DNA of 58,848 bases, from NCBI GenBank assembly GCA_947503115.1, contig CANNCS010000010.1, forward strand, positions 1-58,848. Reading direction: 5' to 3'. Shown here in pieces: positions 28,336 to 37,428 of this stretch. A program made the position numbers and the translations under genes. The notes under the pieces are model-generated. The model saw only the letters and a list, made by a program, of their open reading frames with translations. It did not search any database and was not told the origin of the DNA. Source of the DNA: an uncultured Marivita sp. (lineage in GTDB: Bacteria > Pseudomonadota > Alphaproteobacteria > Rhodobacterales > Rhodobacteraceae). The first letter of the stretch is position 1. Each line of letters begins with the position of its first letter.

Positions 28336-30087
28336 TCAGTTCAGCAGCGATGTCGCGTCGTCCTGAACGAGGTCTCGCACCGCAACGGCGGTTTCCTGAG
28401 CCTTCGCCAGAGACCAGCGAACGCGGGTCGCATACTCCATTGCGCGAGCAGATAAAACGATCTGTTTGGTCGCGCGAGGTCGCAATCGACCTTTTTCGAG
28501 ATAAACTGACGGCTCCAACGCAAGATCGCAGCGCCCTTCAAAGCGGAAAACCCAAATTTCGCCGCTGCGCAGCGCCATGCTGACGGCAGTTCCATTCATG
28601 TCGATGGCAGTGTCAACTTCGGGGTGAAGGTGGAATCGGATGTCGAACGGAATCCCTGCAAGACGACTGTCCTCAAGCTTTTGATCGAACCGCGCCTTGC
28701 CCGACCCGTCCAACGCAATCAACAGGTCCTCGCCCACAACGCCACGCCCATCAAAAGTCAGCTCCAGGATTCGTGCATGGGTCAGACCGTGGGACTTGAG
28801 ATAGCCGTCATGACCGCCTTCGAACCGCACGCCATCCATCGCGCGAGACATCTCAATGGGCACTTCCTTGGGGATATCGTCTAGTAATTCCCTTTCGATC
28901 GGGCCGACCCGTGACGTGCTGCCAAGCCGAGAGCTTGAAAAGCCATCCAGGCAAAGCGTGGAATGCGACGGTGTCGCCCGCCCTGCGCGACGCCAATCTT
29001 CACCAAAGGTTGATCCCGATCCACAATTCACGATCAGCGGGCGCCGTCCTGACGTCAGTTCGAAGGCCAGAGTCGAAGCGTGGGCGTTAAAGCTTGCCTG
29101 CCCACCTGGTGGGGCCGAGGCGTCGATCACCATTGTGGTGCGCCCAGCCGCAAGCCGCGTATACCCCATCGCAAGGCCTTTGGGAGCTTGCGCCTTTGTG
29201 TTTGCTGCCGCCAATGCGGTATCCAGACGTCCTTCGACGCCGCGTCCACCGCCGTGAAAACGGGCAAGCCCGCCATCTGCGTGACGCAAGGCGCGCAAGG
29301 TCGGCACAATTCGTGTGATCGCCTGAAGGTGGGCGGGCTCGGGCGACCGTGCAGTTTCCTCAAGCACGTCCCGCGCCCAGATCAACAACGTACAGACCTC
29401 AAGCAATTCTTCGGGGTTGCGGGTTGGGATACCGCCCGCCTCATTGATCTGACGCGCACATTCCTGGCCCAGCGCCTTGATCGCGGGATCGGCCTGCGAT
29501 TCCATCCCTTGAAGCGAAAGCCCGGCGCTGATCAACCCGGTGAGCGCTTCGAACCGGGGCAAGCCCGGCGTAGAGCTGTGCCAGCGACGATTGAGAAAGA
29601 TCGTCTGCTGCGCAATCGACCGGAAGAACGCCCGTGATTGTTCAGGTGTACAGCCCCCCAGAACAAAGATCGCGTGATGCTGCCATCGAATGACCCGCCG
29701 CCCTGCCAACTCGGGAGTCCAGCCGGGGCCAGAGCCGTTTCCGTAGCGTTTAATCCATTCGAACAACCAGCTTTGCGCAGTCTTGCGCGTGGCTGCATCG
29801 CCAACGCTAGCCATGTCGTCCAACCAGACAAACCCATGGATTTCCTCAAGGAACACATCGTCCGGTGGTGTGATGTCCCATAAGATCGCACCAGGTGCTT
29901 CGACAAGGTGACCGGCAAAAAGCAGGTTGCCCGCAGTCAACTGTCGCCCGCGCGCAAAAGAACCGACGGTTCTGGGTTCAGGCTGCGCGACAAACGCTGT
30001 TGCGGGCTTGGCACGCGTGGACAGCCGTGCATGAACACGGTTCAAAAGCCGGGCCTGCGCCCGTTTTGCGGCGTCCATTCGGAACAT
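28336..30087 (-). CDS. Heparinase II/III-like protein
   Basis: A 583-residue protein. It has an alpha-barrel-like N-terminal half with repeated aromatic and Trp-rich helices ([31 protein letters not shown]), and a beta-sandwich C-terminal half. The latter contains the heparinase II/III pattern [16 protein letters not shown] and [12 protein letters not shown]. Family enzymes are polysaccharide lyases acting on uronic-acid polymers. No signal peptide is evident, unusual for a lyase of external polysaccharide, so the role may be internal or the export signal atypical. I prefer ATG 30087 to the TTG at 30117. The gene is embedded between rsmB and purH and is likely co-transcribed with them. The substrate is unknown. 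Confidence 0.82.
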   Translation of the reverse strand: MFRMDAAKRAQARLLNRVHARLSTRAKPATAFVAQPEPRTVGSFARGRQLTAGNLLFAGHLVEAPGAILWDITPPDDVFLEEIHGFVWLDDMASVGDAATRKTAQSWLFEWIKRYGNGSGPGWTPELAGRRVIRWQHHAIFVLGGCTPEQSRAFFRSIAQQTIFLNRRWHSSTPGLPRFEALTGLISAGLSLQGMESQADPAIKALGQECARQINEAGGIPTRNPEELLEVCTLLIWARDVLEETARSPEPAHLQAITRIVPTLRALRHADGGLARFHGGGRGVEGRLDTALAAANTKAQAPKGLAMGYTRLAAGRTTMVIDASAPPGGQASFNAHASTLAFELTSGRRPLIVNCGSGSTFGEDWRRAGRATPSHSTLCLDGFSSSRLGSTSRVGPIERELLDDIPKEVPIEMSRAMDGVRFEGGHDGYLKSHGLTHARILELTFDGRGVVGEDLLIALDGSGKARFDQKLEDSRLAGIPFDIRFHLHPEVDTAIDMNGTAVSMALRSGEIWVFRFEGRCDLALEPSVYLEKGRLRPRATKQIVLSARAMEYATRVRWSLAKAQETAVAVRDLVQDDATSLLN

Positions 30088-30172
30088 CAGCTCTGCCTCT
30101 GTCTTGCGTTTTCGCAAGCGTTCTTATGCAGACACCATAACCGCGCGAATGAATCGAGTCACGGTGCAATTG

Positions 30173-31453
30173 TCACGCGGGCGATGCTTTGCCCGTCCGC
30201 TGCAAAATCGCCATGTAGAACCCGTCCATTCCGCCCATCTCCGACCAATACTCGGGGCGCAGACGCACGCCGCCTTCAGGACTGATCCACGCTGGGTCAA
30301 GACCAGGGGCATGAGGCGGTATGATTTCGATCTCGGCGTTCTGTGACAGCAGCCATTTGATCTGGTCCTCCCCCTCTTCGCGCAGCAAGCTACAAGTGCA
30401 GTAGACTAAGGCTCCGTCCGGTGCGATCTGACCCAGCGCGCGGGTCAGCAAAGCGCGTTGAAGTTTTACCAGATCGTCAATTCCCGTAAGGGTTTTGACA
30501 TAAGGCAGGTCGGGATGCCGCCGGATCGTGCCCGTTGCGGAACAGGGAGCGTCCAGAAGGATCGCGTCGAACGCGCCGTCCTCAAAGGTCAACGCATCGG
30601 CAACCACTGTCTTGGCCGAAAGCTTTGTCCGCGCAAGGTTTTCGGTCAGCCGCGCCATACGTGCTTCGGAAACATCCAGCGCCGTTACATCTGCCCCTTT
30701 GGCCGCAAGCTGCATGGTCTTGCCACCGGGGGCTGCGCAGACATCCAAGATCCGCTTTCCACTGACATTCCCCAGCAGGTGAACGGGCAAGGCAGCAGCT
30801 GCATCCTGCACCCACCAATCACCGGTCTCGAACCCAGGAAGCGCCGACACTTGGCCCCGAGCAGCCAGCCGAACCGACCCAGTCGGCAGTAGCGTGCCAC
30901 CCAGCTTTTCAGCCCAGCCCGCGGCGTCGGATTTGACCGACACATCAACCGGCGGCGGCACTGCATGGGCCCGTTCGATCTGCGCCACGACTGGTTTACT
31001 CCAGGCCTTGGCAAGCTTCGGACGCAACCATTTCGGCAGCATGGTGTCCGGTGCTTTCTCCCACACCGTTGAGTCCAGTGCAGTAATCTTGCGCAGGACT
31101 GCGTTAACCAACCCCTTCATCGGTGCGGTTTTCTTGTTGCGCCCGGCAAGCTTTACCGCTTCGTTCACAACGCCATGCGCAGCGCCGCCTGTCATAAACT
31201 CAACCGTCGCCATGCGCAGCAGGTTCATCACCCTTAAAGGCGGTTGGCGCTGCAGGTTTGGTGACAGCAGGTGATCGGCGCGCCCCAGATATCGCAGCGT
31301 TTCCGAGATCAGCCGCTGCGCTGTTGCGCGTTCGGGCGGGGTCAACTCTTGCCACACTGGATCACTGATAACATCCGACACCATGCGGCCTTCACCGATG
31401 ATCTGGCTCAGCCCATCAAGGGCGACAAGGCGAGGAGAGGCAGGTGCGGGCAC
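30173..31453 (-). CDS. rsmB: 16S rRNA m5C methyltransferase, RsmB/NOL1-NOP2-sun family
   Basis: RsmB methylates C967 (E. coli numbering) of 16S rRNA using SAM. The 426-residue protein has an N-terminal NusB-like helical domain (about 1-130) and a C-terminal Rossmann methyltransferase with ILDVCAAPGGKTMQLA (motif I, about 235-250). The two catalytic cysteines of m5C enzymes are present: the release Cys304 in DAPCSATGT and the nucleophile in YCTCS at 351-355. Length is normal. It starts with GTG 31453 behind an AGGATC site. It is the first gene of the rsmB-heparinase-purH run and is divergent from the SDHAF4-like gene. Confidence 0.95.
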   Translation of the reverse strand: MPAPASPRLVALDGLSQIIGEGRMVSDVISDPVWQELTPPERATAQRLISETLRYLGRADHLLSPNLQRQPPLRVMNLLRMATVEFMTGGAAHGVVNEAVKLAGRNKKTAPMKGLVNAVLRKITALDSTVWEKAPDTMLPKWLRPKLAKAWSKPVVAQIERAHAVPPPVDVSVKSDAAGWAEKLGGTLLPTGSVRLAARGQVSALPGFETGDWWVQDAAAALPVHLLGNVSGKRILDVCAAPGGKTMQLAAKGADVTALDVSEARMARLTENLARTKLSAKTVVADALTFEDGAFDAILLDAPCSATGTIRRHPDLPYVKTLTGIDDLVKLQRALLTRALGQIAPDGALVYCTCSLLREEGEDQIKWLLSQNAEIEIIPPHAPGLDPAWISPEGGVRLRPEYWSEMGGMDGFYMAILQRTGKASPA

Positions 31454-31532
31454 GTGATGATCCTGTAACGGGCCGGGGTTGTCCCGGACCGGAAGGCGCG
31501 TATATCAAAGGTAAGCGATATGGAAGACCGCG

Positions 31533-31715
31533 ATGACCACTGACACACCCAAAGACCTGCCCCCTGCCGCCCAGCGCGCCTTGGCCGAAGCCGAAGAGCG
31601 CCGCAAGAAGGCCGCCGCCGAACAACCTCTGCCAAAAGAATTGGGCGGACGTGACGGGCCCGAACCCGTTCGCTATGGCGATTGGGAAAAGGGTGGTCTT
31701 GCGATCGACTTTTAA
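31533..31715 (+). CDS. DUF1674 / succinate dehydrogenase assembly factor 4-like protein
   Basis: A 60-residue protein. The N-terminal half is Ala-, Glu-, Lys- and Arg-rich and helical. The C-terminal end is the hallmark of the family, PEPVRYGDWEKGGLAIDF, with the conserved RYGDWE(K)xG(R)xxDF pattern. The mitochondrial relative Sdh8/SDHAF4 binds flavinated SdhA during complex II assembly; a similar role in this bacterium is inference. It starts at ATG 31533, divergent from rsmB, and its stop lies 3 nt from the stop of the convergent secreted protein gene. No sdh gene is in this window. Confidence 0.88.
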   Translation: MTTDTPKDLPPAAQRALAEAEERRKKAAAEQPLPKELGGRDGPEPVRYGDWEKGGLAIDF

Positions 31716-31718
31716 AAG

Positions 31719-32081
31719 TCAGCGCAACCGAAAATCTGCGGCTTGGCCTGCGCCCTGATCGGCAATGAAACGAACCTCAGACCCATTGGCGAGCACCGAT
31801 TGGCAGTTATAGCCAAGGTCATCACCGCCCCAATTCAGGTCACGACAGAAAAAACCGTTTTTCCAATCCCAAGATCCGGTGACATCCCATGTGGCACCTC
31901 GCCCGGTAATTTTGCCGTCGGGCGACACCGTCAGCCGCACCAAGGGACGCGACAGTGTTTTGCCCTGCACCAGTGACACGAATTCAGACTTGTTCTCGAC
32001 CCGCTTCAATTCAGCCAAGGCAGCCTGTGGCACAGCAAACGTAACAGCAGCGGCAACAGCGACGGCAATACGATTCGACAT
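31719..32081 (-). CDS. Small secreted protein of unknown function
   Basis: A 120-residue protein with a clear signal peptide (residues 1-24, VAAAVTFAVPQAALAELK). The mature part holds a beta-rich pattern, with GRGATWDVTGSWDWKNGFFC, RDLNWGGDDLGYNC and a final VRFIADQGAG segment. Two Cys could form a disulphide. The pattern is shared by small secreted proteins of Rhodobacterales, but I know of no function. ATG 32081 follows a CGGAGGATC site; an upstream ATG would add 16 residues before the signal peptide and is unlikely. It is convergent with the SDHAF4-like gene. Confidence 0.75.
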   Translation of the reverse strand: MSNRIAVAVAAAVTFAVPQAALAELKRVENKSEFVSLVQGKTLSRPLVRLTVSPDGKITGRGATWDVTGSWDWKNGFFCRDLNWGGDDLGYNCQSVLANGSEVRFIADQGAGQAADFRLR

Positions 32082-32164
32082 GTGATCCTCCGTGCGGGTG
32101 ACTTGCATAATAATACGCAAGAAATGCACACATGGATCAAGAAGCCCCGATCACGCTGGCGTGA

Positions 32165-32983
32165 TCAGTCGTCCGACAGCCCCAGCACATCAAGCATATC
32201 ATACTCACCCGGAGCCTTGTCCTGCCCCCAAAGCGCCGCCTTGAGCGCGCCACGGGCAAAAAGCGCCCGATCGCTGGCGACATGACGCAAAGTGATACGC
32301 TCACCTGCCGCAGCGAACAGCACGTCATGTTCTCCTACGATGTCACCGCCCCTTATTGCGGTGAAGCCGATATCGCCACGCTTGCGCGCGCCAGTGATAC
32401 CATCACGCCCACGATCCGACACGTCCCGCAAATCGACGCCGCGCCCTTCCGCAGCAGCTTCGCCCAACATCAAGGCGGTGCCAGAAGGCGCATCGACTTT
32501 TTGGTTGTGGTGATACTCGATCACTTCGATGTCATAGTCTTCATCCAGCGCCGCCGCGACCTTGCGCGTCAAAACGGTCAGCAGATTCACGCCAAGGCTC
32601 ATGTTGCCGGCGCGAACCACAACGGCATGGTGGGCTGCGGCCTTGATCTTGGTCAGATCATCGTCGGAAAGCCCTGTCGTCCCGATCACGTGGACTGCAC
32701 GCGCCTGTGCCGCCAACTCAGCAAACGCAACCGTCGCAGCGGGCGCGGTGAAGTCGATCACAGCCTGCGCGCGGGCGAAACACTCCAAGGGATCATCGGA
32801 CACGATTACCCCCATCGCAGCCCCACCCATCGCGGTGCCCACATCTTCGCCCACCCAGTCGTGACCTTCACGTTCAACAGCGCCCGCAAGATGCATCCGG
32901 GGGTGTTTGGCGATCTCGTTCACCAGCATCTGTCCCATGCGCCCGGACACTCCGGTGACAACAACCCCGATTTCTTCGCTCAT
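32165..32983 (-). CDS. dapB: 4-hydroxy-tetrahydrodipicolinate reductase
   Basis: DapB reduces the DapA product with NAD(P)H to tetrahydrodipicolinate in diaminopimelate and lysine synthesis. The 272-residue protein has the N-terminal nucleotide motif [12 protein letters not shown] (about 9-20) and [10 protein letters not shown] near 101. The catalytic stretch [15 protein letters not shown] carries H158 (acid/base), H159 and K162. Length is normal. It starts at ATG 32983 and is divergent from rbfA, whose start is about 85 bp away. dapA is located about 10 kb upstream on the other strand, so the pathway is not an operon here. Confidence 0.97.
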   Translation of the reverse strand: MSEEIGVVVTGVSGRMGQMLVNEIAKHPRMHLAGAVEREGHDWVGEDVGTAMGGAAMGVIVSDDPLECFARAQAVIDFTAPAATVAFAELAAQARAVHVIGTTGLSDDDLTKIKAAAHHAVVVRAGNMSLGVNLLTVLTRKVAAALDEDYDIEVIEYHHNQKVDAPSGTALMLGEAAAEGRGVDLRDVSDRGRDGITGARKRGDIGFTAIRGGDIVGEHDVLFAAAGERITLRHVASDRALFARGALKAALWGQDKAPGEYDMLDVLGLSDD

Positions 32984-33067
32984 GACATTCTCCGCAGGTG
33001 GATTTCCGCCTCAATAGCGGCTGTCCCCCTGCTTGGCAAAGGCCGTCAGACCGCTTATGTGCCGAGT

Positions 33068-33463
33068 ATGGCAAAAAACCGATCTCATAGCTCTGAGGGA
33101 CCCAGCCAGCGACAGCTGCGCGTGGGTGAATTGATCCGCCGAACGCTGGCCGATGTGCTGGCGCGCGGGGATATTCACGATCCCGACCTGAACCGCTACT
33201 CCATCACCGTTGGAGAAGTGCGCACATCCCCCGACCTGCGCGTAGCGACAGCCTATGTGGTTCCGCTTGGCGGCAAGGGACAAGAGGACGTACTCGAGCT
33301 GTTGCACCGCAACCGCAGCGAATTGCGCCGCGCGGTGGCCAAGAACCTCACATTGAAGTTCTCGCCCGAGCTGCGGTTCAAGCTGGACGACACGTTCGAC
33401 CGCATGGACGACACCCGCCGCATGTTCGAACAGGACACCGTGCGCCGTGACATCGAAAGCTAA
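33068..33463 (+). CDS. rbfA: 30S ribosome-binding factor A
   Basis: RbfA assists 16S rRNA 5'-end maturation and late 30S assembly. The 131-residue protein carries the KH-like fold: QRQLRVGELIRRTLADVLA near residues 14-32, ITVGEVRTSPDLRVATAYV near 52-70, and SPELRFKLDDTFDR near 98-111. Length is normal. ATG 33068 is chosen to match the family N-terminus; no strong ribosome-binding site precedes it. Unlike the common infB-rbfA order, it is 14 kb away from infB. The last 17 bp overlap the start of the phosphodiester glycosidase gene, so the two are probably translationally coupled. Confidence 0.95.
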   Translation: MAKNRSHSSEGPSQRQLRVGELIRRTLADVLARGDIHDPDLNRYSITVGEVRTSPDLRVATAYVVPLGGKGQEDVLELLHRNRSELRRAVAKNLTLKFSPELRFKLDDTFDRMDDTRRMFEQDTVRRDIES

Positions 33464-34205
33464 GACGGCCTTTGCCGCACTTGTACTGATTGCGATCAGC
33501 GGATTTGCAGCGCAAGCAAAGGTGACCTGTTCAGAGCGCAGCTTTGATGGGCTGGCCTACACGGCCTGCGAGGTCGATCCGCGGGCAGACGATCTGCGGC
33601 TGTTTCTTGATGCCCCTTCTGGCGAAAAATATGGTCAGTTCTCAACGCTCGATGGTGCTTTGGCTGGCGAAGGCAACGCTCTGGTCTTTGGTATGAATGG
33701 TGGGATGTATCACGACGACCGTGCGCCTGTCGGGCATTACATCGAAGACGGGCAAGAGATCATGCGCGTCATTCCCAATGCGGGGCCGGGCAATTTCGGG
33801 CTGCTGCCAAACGGGGTGTTTTGCATTCAGAATGGCCGCGCCGATGTGATCGAAACTCTGACCTACGACGCCGCACGTCCCGACTGCCGCTATGCCACGC
33901 AATCCGGCCCGATGCTGGTGATCGACGGGGACTTGCACCCAAGGTTTCTGAAGGACAGCACGTCGCGCTACATCCGCAACGGGGTCGGCACATCCCAAGA
34001 CGGCACGCGTGCGGTTTTTGTCATTTCCGATCAGTCGGTGACCTTCCACGAATTCGGCCGCATCTTCCGCGATGACCTTGGCCTGCCGAACGCACTGTTT
34101 CTCGATGGAAGTGTGTCGCGCCTGCATGCACCGCAATTGAATCGATCGGATTTCGGGCGTTGGCTGGGACCGATTGTCGGGGTGGTTGCCCCGCTTGAAC
34201 GCTAG
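33447..34205 (+). CDS. Secreted phosphodiester glycosidase family (NAGPA/DUF2233) protein
   Basis: A 252-residue exported protein. A signal peptide (residues 1-24, LIAISGFAAQAKV) precedes a NAGPA-like domain with FGMNGGMYHDDRAPVGHYIE near 73-92. ATQSGPMLVIDGDLHP follows near 150, then IRNGVGTSQDGTRAVFVIS and a C-terminal NALFLDGSVSRLHAP. These are the conserved pieces of DUF2233, which in the human uncovering enzyme removes GlcNAc from a phosphodiester. The bacterial substrate is unknown; envelope glycolipids or teichoic-like polymers are guesses. The GTG start lies inside rbfA (17-bp overlap), so synthesis may depend on rbfA translation. Confidence 0.85.
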   Translation: MTSKAKTAFAALVLIAISGFAAQAKVTCSERSFDGLAYTACEVDPRADDLRLFLDAPSGEKYGQFSTLDGALAGEGNALVFGMNGGMYHDDRAPVGHYIEDGQEIMRVIPNAGPGNFGLLPNGVFCIQNGRADVIETLTYDAARPDCRYATQSGPMLVIDGDLHPRFLKDSTSRYIRNGVGTSQDGTRAVFVISDQSVTFHEFGRIFRDDLGLPNALFLDGSVSRLHAPQLNRSDFGRWLGPIVGVVAPLER

Positions 34206-34271
34206 CAGGGTTGCGGTGGTGCGCAGGCCGCTCTACCTCTCTGCGGCACGACCATTGGCTCCGGAGGCCCC

Positions 34272-35618
34272 ATGACAGACACGCTTGATGACCTGACCCA
34301 ATGCCTGTTGCAGCGCGCCAAAGAGGCTGGCGCAGATGCTGCGGATGTGCTCGCAGTGCGCGGCAATTCGATGTCCATCGACGTGCGCAACGGCGTTCTG
34401 GAACAGGCAGAACGGTCGGAGGCCACAGATATCGGCCTGCGGGTGTTTGTCGGCCAACAAGTGGCCAACGTGTCGTCCTCGGATGTGCGGGCGGACAGTC
34501 TTGCGATCATGGCAGAGCGCGCGGTGGCCATGGCACGGGAAGCGCCCGAAGACCCCTATGTCGGGTTGGCTGACGCAAGCCAATTGGCCGAGAACCGGAC
34601 GTCGGACTGGCTTGAACTTTATGATCCATCGCCCGAACCAACGCCGGCGCAGCTCGAACAAGATGCGCGCGATGCTGAAGCTGCGGCGCTGGCTGTGGAC
34701 GGTATCACTCAGGTGTCGGCGTCGTCGGCCGGATATGGATCACAAGAGGTCCATCTTGCTGCAAGCAATGGTTTTTCCGGCGGCTACCACCGCACATCGC
34801 GATCGACGTCCTGCGTCGCTATTGCGGGGACGGGCACGGGAATGGAAAGGGATTACGACGGGGATCAGCGGATTTTCCAAAGCGATTTGCGGTCACCGAC
34901 CGAGATTGGGAACTCTGCGGCTGAACGCACACTGGAACGGATGAACCCGCGCAAACCCAAGACAGGGGCCTATCCCGTCTTGTTCGATGAACGAATTTCG
35001 TCATCGCTGATCGGGCATCTGTTGATGGCCATCAACGGCGCTGCGATTGCGCGGCGGTCGTCTTGGGCTTTGGATCTGTTGGGGAAAGATGTTCTGCCAC
35101 AAGGCCTTAGCCTAACCGAAGACCCACATCGCGTTCGGGTTGGGGGGTCGCGGCCGTTTGATGCCGAAGGTTTGGCGACAAAAAAACGAGAGATCGTAAA
35201 AGACGGGGTGTTGATGGGCTGGACGCTTGATCTCGCAACCGCGCGCAAGTTGGGGCTGCAGTCCACTGCCGGAGCTGCACGCGGGACAACTGGCGGGCCG
35301 TCTCCCAGCGTGTCGAATGTTGCTCTGTCTCAAGGGGTTACCGACCGCGCGGGGCTGATTTCAGAGATGGGAACCGGGCTTGTTGTAACGTCGATGATTG
35401 GCTCGACTATCAACCCCAATACAGGCGACTATTCGCGAGGTGCGGCGGGGTTTTGGGTCGAGAACGGGCAAGTGGCCTATCCAGTTAGCGGAGTGACCAT
35501 CGCTGGAAATCTCATTGAAATGCTTAAGAAAATCACTCCGGCCAATGATGCGCGCCCATGGCTGAGCCGGGTCGTACCGTCCTTGCTGGTGGAAGGTTTG
35601 ACGCTTGCCGGAGAGTGA
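34272..35618 (+). CDS. pmbA: TldD/PmbA (TldE)-family metalloprotease protein
   Basis: TldD and TldE (PmbA) form a heterodimeric protease that in E. coli matures microcin B17 and degrades CcdA; TldE is the subunit without the zinc site. The 448-residue protein shows NSMSIDVRNGVLEQAERSE near residues 33-51, then AERAVAMAREAPEDPYVGLA, and the C-terminal NTGDYSRGAAGFWVENGQ followed by GNLIEML. I see no HExxxH motif, which fits the PmbA subunit rather than TldD. The start follows a GGAGG site. The cysQ-like gene begins inside its last codons (14-bp overlap), indicating coupling. The TldD partner is not in this window. Confidence 0.88.
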   Translation: MTDTLDDLTQCLLQRAKEAGADAADVLAVRGNSMSIDVRNGVLEQAERSEATDIGLRVFVGQQVANVSSSDVRADSLAIMAERAVAMAREAPEDPYVGLADASQLAENRTSDWLELYDPSPEPTPAQLEQDARDAEAAALAVDGITQVSASSAGYGSQEVHLAASNGFSGGYHRTSRSTSCVAIAGTGTGMERDYDGDQRIFQSDLRSPTEIGNSAAERTLERMNPRKPKTGAYPVLFDERISSSLIGHLLMAINGAAIARRSSWALDLLGKDVLPQGLSLTEDPHRVRVGGSRPFDAEGLATKKREIVKDGVLMGWTLDLATARKLGLQSTAGAARGTTGGPSPSVSNVALSQGVTDRAGLISEMGTGLVVTSMIGSTINPNTGDYSRGAAGFWVENGQVAYPVSGVTIAGNLIEMLKKITPANDARPWLSRVVPSLLVEGLTLAGE

Positions 35619-36387
35619 CCTTGATCTTCTGATCGACGCCGCGCGACAAGCCGGTGAGATTGCCCTTTACCACAAGGCTAAGGGACTGGAAGTAGAGCAT
35701 AAACCGGATGATGCAGGGCCAGTTACTCAAGCCGATTTCGCTGTGGATCGGGCCCTTCGCGAGGCTTTGACGGCGGCGCGGCCTGACTATGGGTGGCTGA
35801 GCGAAGAGACCCAAGACACGCCGGATCGGCTGGACCGAAAGCGGGTGTTTATCGTCGATCCGATCGACGGCACGCGCAGTTTTGTCAAAGGCGAAAGCAC
35901 TTGGGCCCATTCGCTAGCGGTGGTCGATCAGGGCGTCGTCACCCAGGGTGTCGTTTACCTTCCCGAAATGGATCTGATGTATTCCGCTGACAAGACGCAG
36001 GGTGCGTTCTGCAACGGAGAGCTTCTAAGTGTTTCTGATATCAGCGATATTCACGCTGCGCGGGTTCTGGCGACCAAACCGAACATGGATCAGATACACT
36101 GGCGGGACGCCGTGCCGGGCTTCGCCCGTTCGCATCGCCCCTCGCTGGCCTATCGGCTGTGTCTGGTGGCACAAGGGCGCTATGATGCGATGTTGACGTT
36201 TCGCCCAAGCTGGGAATGGGACATTGCAGCAGGAGCGTTGATCCTGTCCGAAGCCGGAGCAACGGTGACAGACAGGAAGGGCGAGGCGCTGCGATTTAAC
36301 AACGTGGTGCCACAGACCGCAGGTGTCGTTGGCGCGGGTGCAGGATTGCACGAACAGATTGCCGAAAGACTGGCCTACACCGGGTAA
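35605..36387 (+). CDS. Inositol-monophosphatase-family phosphatase, CysQ-like
   Basis: A 260-residue Mg-dependent phosphatase. The family motifs are DPIDGTRSFVKGE (motif A, near residue 91) and WEWDIAAGALILSEAGA (motif B, near 205), with ALTAARPDYGWLSEET supplying the upstream acidic Glu. CysQ hydrolyses 3'-phosphoadenosine 5'-phosphate to AMP; the closely related inositol monophosphatases and histidinol-phosphatases share the motifs, so the substrate is an inference. Translation most likely begins at TTG 35605 inside the pmbA 3' end, since no other suitable start precedes the conserved DLLIDAARQAGE helix. It ends before a 336-bp spacer without genes. Confidence 0.85.
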   Translation: MPESDLDLLIDAARQAGEIALYHKAKGLEVEHKPDDAGPVTQADFAVDRALREALTAARPDYGWLSEETQDTPDRLDRKRVFIVDPIDGTRSFVKGESTWAHSLAVVDQGVVTQGVVYLPEMDLMYSADKTQGAFCNGELLSVSDISDIHAARVLATKPNMDQIHWRDAVPGFARSHRPSLAYRLCLVAQGRYDAMLTFRPSWEWDIAAGALILSEAGATVTDRKGEALRFNNVVPQTAGVVGAGAGLHEQIAERLAYTG

Positions 36388-36723
36388 TCCAGCGGTTTCG
36401 TACGCTGTGCGTGATCTATTTGTACGGTTCGCTATGGGGAACACTAAGCCCGACTACAATCACTTGTGATTGAAGCGTTTGAGTAGGCGCTTTCAAATGC
36501 CCAGCGCATCCGACCGTACGGTTGTTGCTGTCGAATTGTACGTTTGATCCGTCCGGTTGCCCGAAATAGCACGCGTCAGTTCGGGGTTTGATGTCGTTTG
36601 CAGGATATTGGCCTATTGGCGAAACGGAAGCCGCGTGATGTGGCGATTTAAGCCAATATGCGACAGACGGATCATCCGACAACAGAGCAGAAACCGACCA
36701 ATGCCGGCAACGGGCCGAATCCG
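36388..36723. other. 336-bp spacer without a recognisable gene
   Basis: It separates the convergent cysQ-like gene and the membrane winged-helix gene. It contains a 16-bp near-palindrome (36457-36472, CAATCAC and GTGATTG arms around TT). A 103-residue minus-strand reading also exists, but it has no convincing protein features and overlaps the next gene. I see no tRNA, T-run terminator or known RNA motif. Confidence 0.6.
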
Positions 36724-37428
36724 TCAAAGCACCTCGATCACTTCCTTGTCGATGGCGAGCATATACCCGCGGCGGGCGATGTTTTTGATCAGCAATTCGC
36801 TAACCAGCTGGTTGCCCAACCCGTCGCGCAAGCGCTTGATTCGGGTGGCGCCTGCGGCCTCGTCGCAATCCGCTTCGGAGCGGCCCGAGATAATCGCCTC
36901 GATCTGGGCACCGGACAGGAGATCGTCGTCCAATCGCGCCTCGGCAAGAATCGAAATCGTTTCGATCATCGCATCAGTGAGCTTGAAACCCATCGTGTTC
37001 AGATAGACAGTGTTTTCTTCGCGGCTGACGATAAGCGAATTGACCTGAATGCCAGACCGTTCGATCTGAGCCATGCGGCGGTTGAGGATCACAAGCATCA
37101 CGAGGAATACCAGGGCTGCGATCAGCATGGCGGTGGCAAAGATCAGCAGCACGAAGATCGTGGTGCGATAGCCTGCCAACGTGTCGGAAAACGCGGTGCC
37201 GGACTGGGCGAGGATTTCGAGCAGTTTGACCTCGGCCTGCGAGGTCAGATCGTCGTTTTCGATAAAGATCTGCTCAACCCGTGAATTGAACGCGTTGGCG
37301 TCGGGTAAAGTCAGGACAAGAAACACGCCCGCCAGCACCAAAAGCGCCACGATTCCACTGATCCCGATCACCACCAAGCGGGTGCCGGAGCGGCGCGCGT
37401 CAGTAACGGAGGTAGTTTGGTCCGGCAC
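36724..37428 (-). CDS. Two-TM membrane protein with cytoplasmic winged-helix-like domain
   Basis: A 234-residue protein not recognised as a named family. Helix 1 (about 18-41, VVIGISGIVALLVLAGVFLV) and helix 2 (about 90-115) flank a short acidic periplasmic loop of about 48 residues. The C-terminal 110 residues read like an OmpR/PhoB winged-helix domain: NTVYLNTMGFKLTDAMIETI (the start of the fold), then GAQIEAIISG, ATRIKRLRDGLG, the recognition-helix region, and IKNIARRGYML, matching the wing GxGYxL pattern. This suggests a membrane-tethered transcription regulator like ToxR/CadC but with the DNA-binding part at the C-terminus. It starts at GTG 37428 behind AAGGAAAG and overlaps the upstream small secreted protein gene by 29 bp. 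The targets are unknown. Confidence 0.65.
   Translation of the reverse strand: MPDQTTSVTDARRSGTRLVVIGISGIVALLVLAGVFLVLTLPDANAFNSRVEQIFIENDDLTSQAEVKLLEILAQSGTAFSDTLAGYRTTIFVLLIFATAMLIAALVFLVMLVILNRRMAQIERSGIQVNSLIVSREENTVYLNTMGFKLTDAMIETISILAEARLDDDLLSGAQIEAIISGRSEADCDEAAGATRIKRLRDGLGNQLVSELLIKNIARRGYMLAIDKEVIEVL

Noticed and set aside
26607-28583. A 658-codon plus-strand reading
   Set aside because: It lies antisense to purH and its composition is the mirror of that gene; purH has all family motifs.
36416-36727. A 103-codon minus-strand reading in the cysQ spacer
   Set aside because: No ribosome-binding site, no recognisable pattern, and it overlaps the neighbouring gene's end.
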